DNA of 64,000 bases from Flavitalea plasmicola. Its GTDB lineage: Bacteria > Bacteroidota > Bacteroidia > Chitinophagales > Chitinophagaceae. The DNA lies in assembly GCF_030546645.1 (NCBI RefSeq), contig NZ_JAUOTO010000001.1, positions 124,001-188,000 on the forward strand. Reading direction: 5' to 3'. The translations under genes were made by a program, and so were the position numbers. Positions 7,706-17,283 of the stretch are shown here, one piece after another. The notes under the pieces are model-generated. The model had not been told where the DNA came from. It was given only the letters and a program-made list of their open reading frames with translations, and searched no databases. The number at the start of each line of letters is the position of its first letter. The first letter of the stretch is position 1.

Positions 7706-10700
7706 ATGAAAAAATATTTACAACTCCTTTTGGCGTTGGGGCTGGCTTTTGCCGCTCAAGCCCAGGACCCGGCTTACCCCCCGGCGCCTGCCGCACAAGT
7801 GAATATCACGTCAGCGGAATATTTTGTCGACAATGACCCCGGGCCGGGTTCCGCCACGGCAATATCCGTCAGCGCGGCCATAGATATCAACAATATCGGC
7901 GCTCTCATCAACGTCAACGGATTGAGCAATGGAGTGCACCGGCTGTTCCTGCGGACCAGGAATGCTTCAGGCTACTGGAGCATTACCAATGAGAAGGATT
8001 TCCTCTATAGTTCGGATCCCCCCTATGTTACGGCATCGCCTGCCCCGAAGAATATTACCAGGGCGGAGTATTTCATCGACACCGACCCAGGCCCTGGTGC
8101 GGGCGTCGCCATCCCCCTCACGGCTGGACTGGACCTGGCGGGTATCACCGTCTCCGTCAACACGGCCAACCTCTCCAACGGAACCCATCGGCTGTATATC
8201 CGCAGCGGGAACAACGAGGGCCGCTGGAGCCTTACCGCGGAAAAAGACTTTATCATAAACTTCGATCTCCCTTACCCCCCGGCCCCCGCCGCCGCGAAGA
8301 ATATCATAGCCGCGGAATATTTCTTTGACACCGATCCGGGCGCCGGCGGCGGCTCGGCCATTGCGGTTACCGCGAGCGTGGACCTGGCCAATCTGTCTGC
8401 CACGGTCAGCACGGCGGGTCTCTCCGTTGGCACCCACCGTCTGTATTTCCGAACAAAGAACCTCGATGGTTCATGGAGCCTTACTGCGGAAAAAGATATG
8501 ATCGTTAACCTGGACTACTCCTATCCCTCTGCCCCCGCCGCCGCGAAGAATATCATAGTCGCAGAATATTTCTTTGACAGCGATCCGGGCGCCGGCAACG
8601 GCTCGGCTATTGCGGTTGGCGGGAGCGTGGACCTGGCCAATCTGTCTGCCACGGTCAGCACGGCGGGTCTTTCCGTTGGCACCCACCGTCTCTATTTCCG
8701 CACAAAGAACCTCGATGGTTCATGGAGCCTCACTGCGGAAAAAGATATGATCGTTAACCTGGACTACTCCTATCCCCCGGCCCCCGCGGCCACGCAGAAC
8801 ATTGTTCGCGCCGAATACTTTATCGACACCGATCCGGGCGCCGGCAACGCCACGGCCATCGCTCTCACGCCCGGTGTCGACCTTGCCAGTACTTCCATCA
8901 CCGTTGCCACCGGGAGCCTCTCCGACGGGAAGCATACGTTATACCTACGCACGAAAAACCAGGAAGGACGCTGGAGTCACACAGCAATCGACAGCTTCCA
9001 TGTAGGCGTGGAGCTGCCTTCCTGGGCCCTCAGTCCCGCCGGCGGCCACGACTATGGTAGTGTACAGACAGGGCAGTCTTCCAGCTTCACTTTCACCATC
9101 AACAACACCGGGAGCATTCCCGTAGTGCTGAGTAACGTTCTCAGCACCGACCCGGCCTTTACAACCAGTTTTACCCCGGGCGCCTCTATTCCCGCCGGCG
9201 GCTCCATCCACCTGCCTGTGACCTTTACGCCCACGGCTGTCGCCTCGTACAGCAGCCGCATCAGGATCGTCTCCAATGCCGGGGGACCCGATACCGTAAC
9301 CGTAGTCGTCACGGGCAAAGGTTTTCTGGCCGGCATCCCGCCCGCCCTGAACTATGTGGCCGCAGCGCCTTACGGCGGCATCCGCGGCGTCAACGCCGAT
9401 GCAGGACAACCGGGATTGTATACCTATAAGATCGTATATAAGTCCGCCGACGGCCGGCCACCCCAGGCACAATATCCCCAACTGGGCATCGACAGGAATG
9501 GTGACGGCGATTTCACCGATGCCGGAGAAGGGCGCTATACTATGACAAAGCAGGACACCAGCACGGACTATGCAGCCGGCGTCGTCTTTACCTATTCGGT
9601 GAACTTATCGGATTACAGCAGTACGCTTGGTTACCAGTTCTTCGCAGTGGACGACCAGGGCAACGCGGCGGCTTCGGGCAATACCGCCTATAAGAGCGGC
9701 CCCATCATCACCTACCAGTTGCTGGACCTGAAAATATTCGCCAGCGACATCTCATTCAGCAAGGCCAACCCCCTGCCGGGCGAAGCGTTCACGCTGACAG
9801 CCAATATTAGCAACAGCAGCGCTTATTCTGTCACCAATGTCCCTGTGAAATTCTATAAGGATACCATCCTGCTGGACAGCGCGGTGATCCCCAGCGTGGG
9901 CGCTTATAGCAGCGGTACGGTGACGAAGGTCTTCTCCTTTCCTACGGACGGCTTTTATCCTATCAAGGTATGGATCGACAGCGCCCGCACGCTTACTGAA
10001 TCCAACTATCTCAACAACTACGCCATCCGGCCTGTGAACGTGGGCAAAGTCGTACTGCCCGGAGGGATCAATATCACCACGACAGCCAGCCTCCAATCCT
10101 GTCCGCAAGCCCTGCTGATCAGCGGTACGGCGGCGTATTATGGTGCCAGCTCTCCCACAGCCGTAGCAGGTGGGGAAGTGACGATCACCATCGGCACCCG
10201 GACTTTCACGACGACGACAGATGCCAACGGCAACTATAGTTACCTGCTGAGTAACCCGGCCTGCGGCGCTGCGCTCGCCTATACGGTGTCGGTCACGGAC
10301 TTTACTTTTACCAGCCTCCCCAAAGCAAATAGCATTAATATACCATGCCCTGCCGCGAATGCCTGTGCCGTAACGCCTCAACCCGGCGTATCCGTTGCAT
10401 CCGCTTTCAGCAGCGCTCCCTGCAGCCTGATGAAGGGCGCCACCGGCAGCGTCAATGTCACGGTGACCTACCGTGCCCGCGATATCAATAATATGTGGTC
10501 CTTATGGGACAATATTCAGAAAGACACCGTGAAGATCTTCCAGAATGGCGTGCTCATCCAGACATACTGGAGCGCAGATGGCTCCACCAGCCCCGGCGAC
10601 AGCAAGACCATACCGGTGAATATCAGCCTGGACACCACCGGTCCCAATATCATCACGGCAGAGCAGTCCTATGTCTATGACGAGTTCTTCCAGAACGAGG

Positions 10701-13558
10701 ACAATTTCTATCATGGGGTCTTCACTACCATCACCGGTACCGGAACGACCACCATGCTGGCCGAGGCGAATAGCCCAGACCTTACCATCCAGGGATTTTC
10801 ACAGACTGGGTTCACCTCCTTCAGTTTTGCCGATGCAAATATTAAATGCGGCGAGGCCGGGCCGCATACGGTGGAGATATGGGATTCCATCCCTGGCGGC
10901 GCAAAGAAGCTCATCAAGAGCTATTCGGTGGGAACATTGGCCGGCAGGACGCTGAAGAGTTTTAGCTTCAGCGATTCCACCATGACCATCGGCGACCATT
11001 ATATCTCCATCGTCACGGATGCAGCCGGAGTAGTGTCGGAGCAGGATGAGACGAATAATGTATTCGAGACCAGGCTGGTGGTCCCCCCGGCGGATCTCAC
11101 CGTCGGCACGATCAAACCATCCTCTGCTTCGGCAACCATTGGCTCGACAGTGACCTTCAGTGCGACCATTAGGAATTCAGGTAGCCGCACAGGGCCTTTC
11201 CAGGTCTCGTTCAGCGCCAACGGCGTGCAGATAGGGTCAACTATCAGCGTAGCCCGGGTCGGCGAAAAGGACAGCATCACGGTACTGTCGGCGCCTTATA
11301 CCGTAACGACGGCTGAACGCGATTGCCCTGTCGTCATCGAGGTCACCGCAGATGCGACCAATATGGTACCTGAGTCATCCAAGGCCAACAATACCAGTCA
11401 GCTACCCTTCGGGTCCGACCTGGCGCCCTACATGCTGTCTTCCGAGGCAGGTTCCGCCGCGAACCCGGTAGTGGTGCGGGTCGGCGCCAATACCGTATTC
11501 AGTCCCCTGGTCCGCAACATCGGTTCCCGGGATATCCATGGAGTAACGGTGAGGTACACCCTGAGCGGGGTCCCGATCGGGACCGACAGTATCGGGCTGA
11601 TCAGGGCCGGCGAACCCTTTGCCTCCCCGGGTTCTTTCAGCTACACTTTTACCACGGCCGGTAACTACACCGTCAAAGTGGAAGCCGACACCGCGAACAG
11701 TATTTGCGAGGCCAAAGAAGGAAATAATGCGGGCAATTTCTATATCCGCGTTGTGGAGACCAATCCCGACCTGGAGGTCTTATCCCAGTATATTTCACCC
11801 AGCAGCCTCAATCCCAATCCAGGTCAGGCCATCAGTATCGTGGGTACAGTGAAGAATGTAGGGTTGAAGGCCAGCCAGGCCAACGTGATGCGATTCATGG
11901 TGGACGATATCCAACTGGGTGCAGACGTGCCGCTGAATGCCTTACAGCCGGGACGCGATACGACGGTGGCTGCCACCGCACCCTATTCCTCTCTCATCAC
12001 AGGCGTCAAAGTGATGAAGATCGTAGTAGACCCGGGCAATACGCTGGTGGAAGAAAGAGAAGACAATAACCTGGCCACCCGATCGCTGATCGTGGGCGAT
12101 GCGCCGGACCTTGCCAGGAGCCATGCGGGGGCGATCAGCTTTAACCCTAATGGATTCAGGAAGGGCGACAGCGTGCTCATCTCCTATGCCATTACGAACA
12201 ATGGCTCGCAACAGGGCTCGGCCTGGGTGCGCTTCCTTATCCTCGACGCAGGCAATGGGCTAACCGCCATGGACAGCGTGCCATTTACCCTGGCCGCAGG
12301 AGCCAGTACGGTGGTCAGCAGGAAAATGCTCTTCGGAGTGAACCAGGGTACAGTCATCGCTCAAATCGTGAACAGCAGTCCCATGGAATTCGACCTCTTC
12401 AACAACGACGATACCCTCTCTTTCAGCACGGTGGTGAAGTTGAAGGCGCCCATAACTGTCGGCGGCGACCTGGATATGAAAGCCGGCGCGGCAGATTTGT
12501 TACCGGGATGGATCGGCGGCAAACTGGTGCTGGGTGACTACGATCTCATCGTCAACGGCAATGTGATAAATTTCGACACGGCACATTTTGTCATCACCGA
12601 TGGGGGCGGTCGCCTGCGTCTCATCAACGGCAATGCGCTCAATACCTTCCCCGTGGGAACATCCCTCACCAGCCCCAATTTCGTGAAGATCAACAACACG
12701 GGAACGCCGGATAATTTCTCCGTACGGGTCTTGCCTTATGTGCTCACGAAGGGCATCAGTGGAGATAGCTTACGTGTCGCTAATGTCAAACGCACCTGGC
12801 TCGTGGAAGAACAGACGCCCGGGGGCAGCAATGCCACCCTGGAATTATTCTGGAGCCATGCCGAACAACTGCCCGGCTTCGACAGCAGCCTTGCCAGACT
12901 GGCGCATTATTCCGGCTCCTGGCTGCTGGGAGACATCGCCCCTGCCATAGCTGACAGCAACGGGCAATTCAGCAAGTCCCAGGCAGGCTACACCACTTTC
13001 TCTCCCTTTACTGTCACTTCGGGTGACGGTAAGGCCTTGCCGCTGCAACTACTGAAATTTACTGTAACGAAGCAAGGCGGAGATGCTGCTATCAATTGGG
13101 AGACTTCGGAGGAGGTCAATGTCAGCCGGTTTATCGTACAGCATAGCTCGTCTGGGCAATCCTTCGAAGACATCGGCGAGGAGGCCGCTACTAACAGGCC
13201 GGGTGTGAATGACTACGGGTTCCTCCATGCATCCGTAGGGCCTGGCCTTCATTACTATCGCCTCAAACTGGTGGACCTCGACGGAAAGGCGACTTACTCG
13301 GAAATAAGGTTTATCCGGGTTGACGCAAACAGGCAGGTACAGGTGTTCCCTAATCCGACAGAGCAGTTTGTAACAGTAGCGGGATTGGAGCCGGGCACAC
13401 GGGTTGACCTGCTCTCCCTTGACGGGAAGTTGCTGATGCAGTTGCCTGTGACGGGTCCCCGTATGACCATTGACCTTGGCAGGTTCGCCGCTGGAGTCTA
13501 TCTCATCGGCATCGCGCAGCAGGATCAGATACAATATCAAAAGATCATCAAAAAATAA
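7706..13558 (+). CDS. Giant T9SS-secreted protein with 83-residue repeats and CARDB domains
   Basis: A 1950-residue secreted protein. It begins with a signal peptide (MKKYLQLLLALGLAFAAQAQ). Five tandem 83-residue units with the core AEYFxDxDPGxG...GxHRLYxRT...GxWSxTxEKD fill about residues 24-438. A choice-of-anchor D / Hydin-like beta domain follows (about 445-545), then several CARDB-type adhesion domains with the SNYLNNYAIRP / ETNNVFETRL-type E-x-x-N-N motifs (about 680-1610). A beta-sandwich region comes next, and finally a type IX sorting domain from about 1870 with VFPNPTEQFV and ending YQKIIKK. This is the build of a large surface adhesin or scaffold. No catalytic motif was seen. The gene is uninterrupted despite its length. 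Confidence 0.85.
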   Translation: MKKYLQLLLALGLAFAAQAQDPAYPPAPAAQVNITSAEYFVDNDPGPGSATAISVSAAIDINNIGALINVNGLSNGVHRLFLRTRNASGYWSITNEKDFLYSSDPPYVTASPAPKNITRAEYFIDTDPGPGAGVAIPLTAGLDLAGITVSVNTANLSNGTHRLYIRSGNNEGRWSLTAEKDFIINFDLPYPPAPAAAKNIIAAEYFFDTDPGAGGGSAIAVTASVDLANLSATVSTAGLSVGTHRLYFRTKNLDGSWSLTAEKDMIVNLDYSYPSAPAAAKNIIVAEYFFDSDPGAGNGSAIAVGGSVDLANLSATVSTAGLSVGTHRLYFRTKNLDGSWSLTAEKDMIVNLDYSYPPAPAATQNIVRAEYFIDTDPGAGNATAIALTPGVDLASTSITVATGSLSDGKHTLYLRTKNQEGRWSHTAIDSFHVGVELPSWALSPAGGHDYGSVQTGQSSSFTFTINNTGSIPVVLSNVLSTDPAFTTSFTPGASIPAGGSIHLPVTFTPTAVASYSSRIRIVSNAGGPDTVTVVVTGKGFLAGIPPALNYVAAAPYGGIRGVNADAGQPGLYTYKIVYKSADGRPPQAQYPQLGIDRNGDGDFTDAGEGRYTMTKQDTSTDYAAGVVFTYSVNLSDYSSTLGYQFFAVDDQGNAAASGNTAYKSGPIITYQLLDLKIFASDISFSKANPLPGEAFTLTANISNSSAYSVTNVPVKFYKDTILLDSAVIPSVGAYSSGTVTKVFSFPTDGFYPIKVWIDSARTLTESNYLNNYAIRPVNVGKVVLPGGINITTTASLQSCPQALLISGTAAYYGASSPTAVAGGEVTITIGTRTFTTTTDANGNYSYLLSNPACGAALAYTVSVTDFTFTSLPKANSINIPCPAANACAVTPQPGVSVASAFSSAPCSLMKGATGSVNVTVTYRARDINNMWSLWDNIQKDTVKIFQNGVLIQTYWSADGSTSPGDSKTIPVNISLDTTGPNIITAEQSYVYDEFFQNEDNFYHGVFTTITGTGTTTMLAEANSPDLTIQGFSQTGFTSFSFADANIKCGEAGPHTVEIWDSIPGGAKKLIKSYSVGTLAGRTLKSFSFSDSTMTIGDHYISIVTDAAGVVSEQDETNNVFETRLVVPPADLTVGTIKPSSASATIGSTVTFSATIRNSGSRTGPFQVSFSANGVQIGSTISVARVGEKDSITVLSAPYTVTTAERDCPVVIEVTADATNMVPESSKANNTSQLPFGSDLAPYMLSSEAGSAANPVVVRVGANTVFSPLVRNIGSRDIHGVTVRYTLSGVPIGTDSIGLIRAGEPFASPGSFSYTFTTAGNYTVKVEADTANSICEAKEGNNAGNFYIRVVETNPDLEVLSQYISPSSLNPNPGQAISIVGTVKNVGLKASQANVMRFMVDDIQLGADVPLNALQPGRDTTVAATAPYSSLITGVKVMKIVVDPGNTLVEEREDNNLATRSLIVGDAPDLARSHAGAISFNPNGFRKGDSVLISYAITNNGSQQGSAWVRFLILDAGNGLTAMDSVPFTLAAGASTVVSRKMLFGVNQGTVIAQIVNSSPMEFDLFNNDDTLSFSTVVKLKAPITVGGDLDMKAGAADLLPGWIGGKLVLGDYDLIVNGNVINFDTAHFVITDGGGRLRLINGNALNTFPVGTSLTSPNFVKINNTGTPDNFSVRVLPYVLTKGISGDSLRVANVKRTWLVEEQTPGGSNATLELFWSHAEQLPGFDSSLARLAHYSGSWLLGDIAPAIADSNGQFSKSQAGYTTFSPFTVTSGDGKALPLQLLKFTVTKQGGDAAINWETSEEVNVSRFIVQHSSSGQSFEDIGEEAATNRPGVNDYGFLHASVGPGLHYYRLKLVDLDGKATYSEIRFIRVDANRQVQVFPNPTEQFVTVAGLEPGTRVDLLSLDGKLLMQLPVTGPRMTIDLGRFAAGVYLIGIAQQDQIQYQKIIKK
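7775..9019 (+). repeat. Five tandem 249-bp coding repeats
   Basis: Unit starts at the tyrosine codon lie at 7775, 8024, 8273, 8522 and 8771, so the period is exactly 249 bp (83 codons) each time, with no indels. Units 3 and 4 differ by only about 15-20 bases by eye, mostly silent or clustered, and their last 60 bases are almost identical. Units 1, 2 and 5 are more diverged. The array encodes the N-terminal domains of the giant T9SS protein. Confidence 0.9.
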
Positions 13559-13626
13559 AGGATTGGTTTGCCTACTGAAAATCATGGAGAACGTCTTATT
13601 TAATTCACAATTAGTAAAAAAATCTT

Positions 13627-14706
13627 ATGTCTCAGATCAACGTGGTGATTTCAGGGGTTAGTTCTTTCGTAGCCGAACCTACCAGCATTGACGAATGGGC
13701 GGATGCTTACAAGGTTCCCGACCGGCAAACAGAGGGCAGGTTCTTAGATGGTAAAATGGTAGAAAAGATCCTTGGCATCAAATCAAAAAGCTGGGCGCCG
13801 GATGTTTTCAGAGATCCCCAGGTGGTTGTAAAGACTACCAAAGAGGCACTGCAAAGAGCTAACGTGGATGCCCGTGACATAGATGCGGCAATTATTATCA
13901 CCTGTTCGCCCTTCATGGTACAACTGGACCAGGATGCGTTTTTGTTGTACAAGGGCATCGGGCTCAGGGATAATATTGTGCCGATAGTACTCGGGGCAGG
14001 TTGTGCCGGATATGCCCGTGCCATGGCGCTGGCTGCTCAAATGATGGCAAAGAAAATATTGCTGATCTCCTATAGCCTGAGCAGCCTGTATACCCAAACA
14101 AGCGTGTATAAGAATAATGCTGTCCATCCACTGGGAAAATCCTTATGGATGTCCGCAGCGCTTTTCTCGGATGGGGTGTCCGCCGTTGTGCTGAATAAAC
14201 AGGACAGGCCCACCGGCTATTCATTTTATTCACGGGATTCGGAAAATTTTGGGCACGAAGAAGGATTTGACGATCCGTTGATCCATTACACCGGCGGCGG
14301 TGCCTGGGATCCACCCGGTACGGCCAACTGTGAGGCGTTGTCCTGTTTTGCCATGGCCGGTTCGAAGATCAAAGAATATTATATCAAGGGAATGACGCTG
14401 AATCACCGGCAATTGATGGCCCTGCAACCTGATTATTTAACCACGGTAAAAAAAATATACACGCATCAGGCGAGCCCCCAACTGACCAATGCATTCCTGG
14501 ATACTTTAATAAAAGACCATGGCATCGATCGGGGTAAACTGGGCATTAATGTAGTAAAGTACGGCAACCTGGTAAGCACCAGCACCATCAAGCTGCTGGA
14601 CGATGATATAGCCTCCGGTGTGGTGGCGCCGGGTGATAAGGTCTGTATTTCGGTGGTCGGGGCAGGGCCTGAGCGCGGAGCTTTTATTGTGCCCGTAATA
14701 GGCTGA
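13627..14706 (+). CDS. KAS III-like beta-ketoacyl-ACP synthase family protein
   Basis: A 359-residue thiolase-fold protein. The catalytic triad of the ketoacyl-ACP synthase III family is readable: Cys126 in LGAGCAGYARAM, His280 in IYTHQAS and Asn314 in KYGNLVSTS, with the usual spacing. It would condense an acyl-CoA or acyl-ACP with malonyl-ACP, or transfer an acyl group to another nucleophile. The N-terminus and the middle (about 195-255) differ from housekeeping FabH, and no acyl carrier protein, reductase or fab gene lies next to it. A secondary-metabolism or specialised lipid role is therefore as likely as fatty-acid initiation. It starts 68 bp after the giant protein and is co-directional. 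Confidence 0.8.
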   Translation: MSQINVVISGVSSFVAEPTSIDEWADAYKVPDRQTEGRFLDGKMVEKILGIKSKSWAPDVFRDPQVVVKTTKEALQRANVDARDIDAAIIITCSPFMVQLDQDAFLLYKGIGLRDNIVPIVLGAGCAGYARAMALAAQMMAKKILLISYSLSSLYTQTSVYKNNAVHPLGKSLWMSAALFSDGVSAVVLNKQDRPTGYSFYSRDSENFGHEEGFDDPLIHYTGGGAWDPPGTANCEALSCFAMAGSKIKEYYIKGMTLNHRQLMALQPDYLTTVKKIYTHQASPQLTNAFLDTLIKDHGIDRGKLGINVVKYGNLVSTSTIKLLDDDIASGVVAPGDKVCISVVGAGPERGAFIVPVIG

Positions 14707-14848
14707 TACCGCCAAGATCCTGAGCAAATGAGAAAAAATCGCTGCGGGTGATCGATGGAAGAACCGGTTATTAACCTAAGCTTCTCATATATTCACCCTT
14801 TCATATATAGGTCAGCTATTCCCCGTATTATTGTACGGATGAAGCTCT

Positions 14849-14962
14849 ATGGCTCTGTATGCCTCCCATACTGATGAACTATTGCTAAAGTTGCTGCGTG
14901 ACAATGATCAAGCCGCTTTTGATAGTCTCTATGGTTTCGGCATTTTTAACCGAATAATTTGA
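14849..14962 (+). pseudogene. N-terminal stub of an ECF sigma factor
   Basis: A 37-codon frame (ATG 14849, stop 14960-14962) reads like the first helix of a FecI-type ECF sigma factor: DELLLKLLRDNDQAAFDSLY matches the pattern LL-x-x-L-x-x-x-d-x-x-AF-x-x-LY. It then departs into a short unrelated tail and stops. The rest of region 2 and region 4 are missing. The glycosidase gene starts 4 bp after the stop, so a sigma/transport locus was probably deleted down to this stub. Translation of the short peptide is possible but it cannot bind RNA polymerase. Confidence 0.5.
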
Positions 14963-14965
14963 TGC

Positions 14966-17215
14966 ATGCTTATTATTTTATCGACAAGGTTGGTAGCGAA
15001 ATTGACAATTTTCCTCCTGTTCGTGAGTGTATTTATTGGATCTAATGTCCGTGGGGAGCCGCAGTCGCCGGGCGACAAGGCGAATGTCAGGGAAGTCAGG
15101 GAAATGATAGAGCGGCTCCTTCCGGGTAAATCAGTTTTTTTTACATTGGAGCTCCTGACCGTTAAGAACGGGAAAGACAGCTTTCTGCTCGCAAGCAGGG
15201 GAGACCATATCCTGATCAGCGGGACGAGTGCATTGTCCCTGTCGAAGGGCTTTAACTATTACCTCAATCATTATTGTCATGCCACGGTCGGATGGTATGC
15301 GGCGGACCCAGTAATTGTACCTCAATTGCTGCCCAGGGTGGATACTCCGGTCGGGCAGGCCTGCCGTTTTGAAAACCGCTTTTTCCTGAACTACTGTACT
15401 TCCGGCTATACGACGCTGTGGTGGAAATGGTCGGATTGGGAGCGGGCGATCGATTGGATGGCGCTCAACGGGATTAATATGCCATTGGCTATCACGGGAC
15501 AGGAATATATCTGGCAAAGGGTTTGGAAGCGGTTTGGCATGACGGATGAGCAGACGCGCCACTTTTTCACCGGTCCGGCACATTTGCCGTGGCAAAGAAT
15601 GGGCAACCTGGACAGGTGGCTGGGGCCTCTGCCGCAAAGCTTTATAGACGATCAGTTTGCCCTGCAGCAGAAAATAGTAGCGCGGGAGCGGGGTTTCGGA
15701 ATGAGGCCGATCCTGCCTGCATTTGCAGGTCATGTGCCCAAAGATCTGAAAAATAAGTATCCCGGCATGAAGATCACGGACCTGGGATCTTATGAGACAG
15801 GGCCTGAGAATGACGCGTTCTTTTTGGACCCTATGGACCCTTTGTTTGTAAAAATTCAGCAAGCATACCTGAGCGAGCAGCAAAAGCTATTGGGCACGGA
15901 CCACTATTATGGCGCGGACCCATTCAATGAGATGGAGCCTCCCAACTGGGAGCCGGACTATCTTGCCAGTGTCTCGAGGACCATCTACAGTGGTATGAAG
16001 GCGATCGATCCCCAAGCGGTGTGGGTGCAAATGGGATGGACATTCTATAATGATCGCAGCCATTGGACGAACCCACGGCTGGAGGCGATGATACGGGCCG
16101 TACCGCCCAATAAGATGCTGCTGCTGGATTATTTCTGCGAGCAAACTGAGATATGGCGCATGACAGATGGCTTCTTTAATGCTCCTTATGTTTGGTGCTA
16201 CCTGGGAAATTTCGGCGGGAATACGCAGCTTGCCGCGCCGCTCTTAAATGTAGCTAAAATATTACCTGCCGCGGAGCAGGATCCTAACAGGCGGCAAATG
16301 ATCGGCATCGGCGCGACGCTCGAAGGCTTTGGCGTCAATGAGTTCATGTTTGAATGGCTATATGATTACGCCTGGAATACGGGCGCCAGGAATGCCGGCG
16401 AATGGATCAGGGGCTATGCGGATAGCCGCTGCGGTCATCCCGACCCTGTCATAGAAGCGGCCTGGACGAAACTGCTGCCGGTGGTCTATAATAAACAAGT
16501 CTCCGGGGTGGGGTTAGGCAACATTATCCAGTCCAGGCCGATGCTGAAAGGTCATGGATACTATTCCTCATTAAGCAATTACGATTACAGCGCCCTGGCA
16601 GGTATCCTTCCCTGTTTCCTGCTGGCGGATTCCCAGTCCAAATCCAACCCGGGTTATCTCCGGGACCTGGCGGTGCTGGAAAAGCAGGTATTGGTCAACC
16701 TGGCTGCTTCCTTCCGGGATTCCATAGCGAAGGCCTATTATGCAAAGGATGAAAAGGCGTTTGAGAAATTTGCCGGCCTCTTTTCATTGTTGTGCGATGA
16801 TGTGGATGCATTGGAAGCTACGCAGCATGAGTTATTGCTTGGATCCTGGATCAAACAGGCGCGGGATTTCGGCGTAACAGAGGCTCAGAAGGATTATTAT
16901 GAAAAGAACGCGAGGGTATTGATCACTACCTGGGGCGGGGAGGGGAATATGATCACCGATTATGCGGCGAAAGATTGGTCGGGACTGGTGAAATCTTTCT
17001 ACAAGATGCGCTGGGAGCTGTTTTTTGAAGCCTTGCGCAAGACGATAAAGACCGGCAGCGAACCTGATTTGCAAGCGTTCGACAAGCAGCGGGCGGCATT
17101 TGACTGGCAATGGACCAATAAAAGGGGCGGAGACCAGCACTTTTCGGAGAAGCCTGTTGGCGATGTAATAACGATCTGTGAAAGCTTGTATAAGAAGTGG
17201 GCTTTGTTCCTTTAA
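14966..17215 (+). CDS. Alpha-N-acetylglucosaminidase (GH89, NAGLU family)
   Basis: A 749-residue enzyme of glycoside hydrolase family 89. It has an N-terminal hydrophobic export segment (TIFLLFVSVFIGS) and a small N-terminal alpha/beta domain ending in YCHATVGWYAADP. The TIM barrel follows with the family-typical WWKWSDWERAIDWMALNGIN and QEYIWQRVW. Glu322 in DPFNEMEPP and Glu453 in GATLEGFGVNEFM align with the two catalytic glutamates of human NAGLU. It removes terminal alpha-linked N-acetylglucosamine, for example from mucin-type glycans or heparan-like chains, probably in the periplasm. ATG 14966 follows the sigma stub with no visible ribosome binding site. Length matches the family. Confidence 0.93.
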   Translation: MLIILSTRLVAKLTIFLLFVSVFIGSNVRGEPQSPGDKANVREVREMIERLLPGKSVFFTLELLTVKNGKDSFLLASRGDHILISGTSALSLSKGFNYYLNHYCHATVGWYAADPVIVPQLLPRVDTPVGQACRFENRFFLNYCTSGYTTLWWKWSDWERAIDWMALNGINMPLAITGQEYIWQRVWKRFGMTDEQTRHFFTGPAHLPWQRMGNLDRWLGPLPQSFIDDQFALQQKIVARERGFGMRPILPAFAGHVPKDLKNKYPGMKITDLGSYETGPENDAFFLDPMDPLFVKIQQAYLSEQQKLLGTDHYYGADPFNEMEPPNWEPDYLASVSRTIYSGMKAIDPQAVWVQMGWTFYNDRSHWTNPRLEAMIRAVPPNKMLLLDYFCEQTEIWRMTDGFFNAPYVWCYLGNFGGNTQLAAPLLNVAKILPAAEQDPNRRQMIGIGATLEGFGVNEFMFEWLYDYAWNTGARNAGEWIRGYADSRCGHPDPVIEAAWTKLLPVVYNKQVSGVGLGNIIQSRPMLKGHGYYSSLSNYDYSALAGILPCFLLADSQSKSNPGYLRDLAVLEKQVLVNLAASFRDSIAKAYYAKDEKAFEKFAGLFSLLCDDVDALEATQHELLLGSWIKQARDFGVTEAQKDYYEKNARVLITTWGGEGNMITDYAAKDWSGLVKSFYKMRWELFFEALRKTIKTGSEPDLQAFDKQRAAFDWQWTNKRGGDQHFSEKPVGDVITICESLYKKWALFL

Positions 17216-17283
17216 TAAAATAGTTGAATCACCCCGCTTGCTTCAGGAAGGCGATGACGGTGGGGATTTCTCTCACAATAATG

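Noticed and set aside
7967-9005. Long opposite-strand frames across the 249-bp repeats
   Set aside because: They repeat with the array, are Gly/Arg-rich and are mirror shadows of the coding strand.
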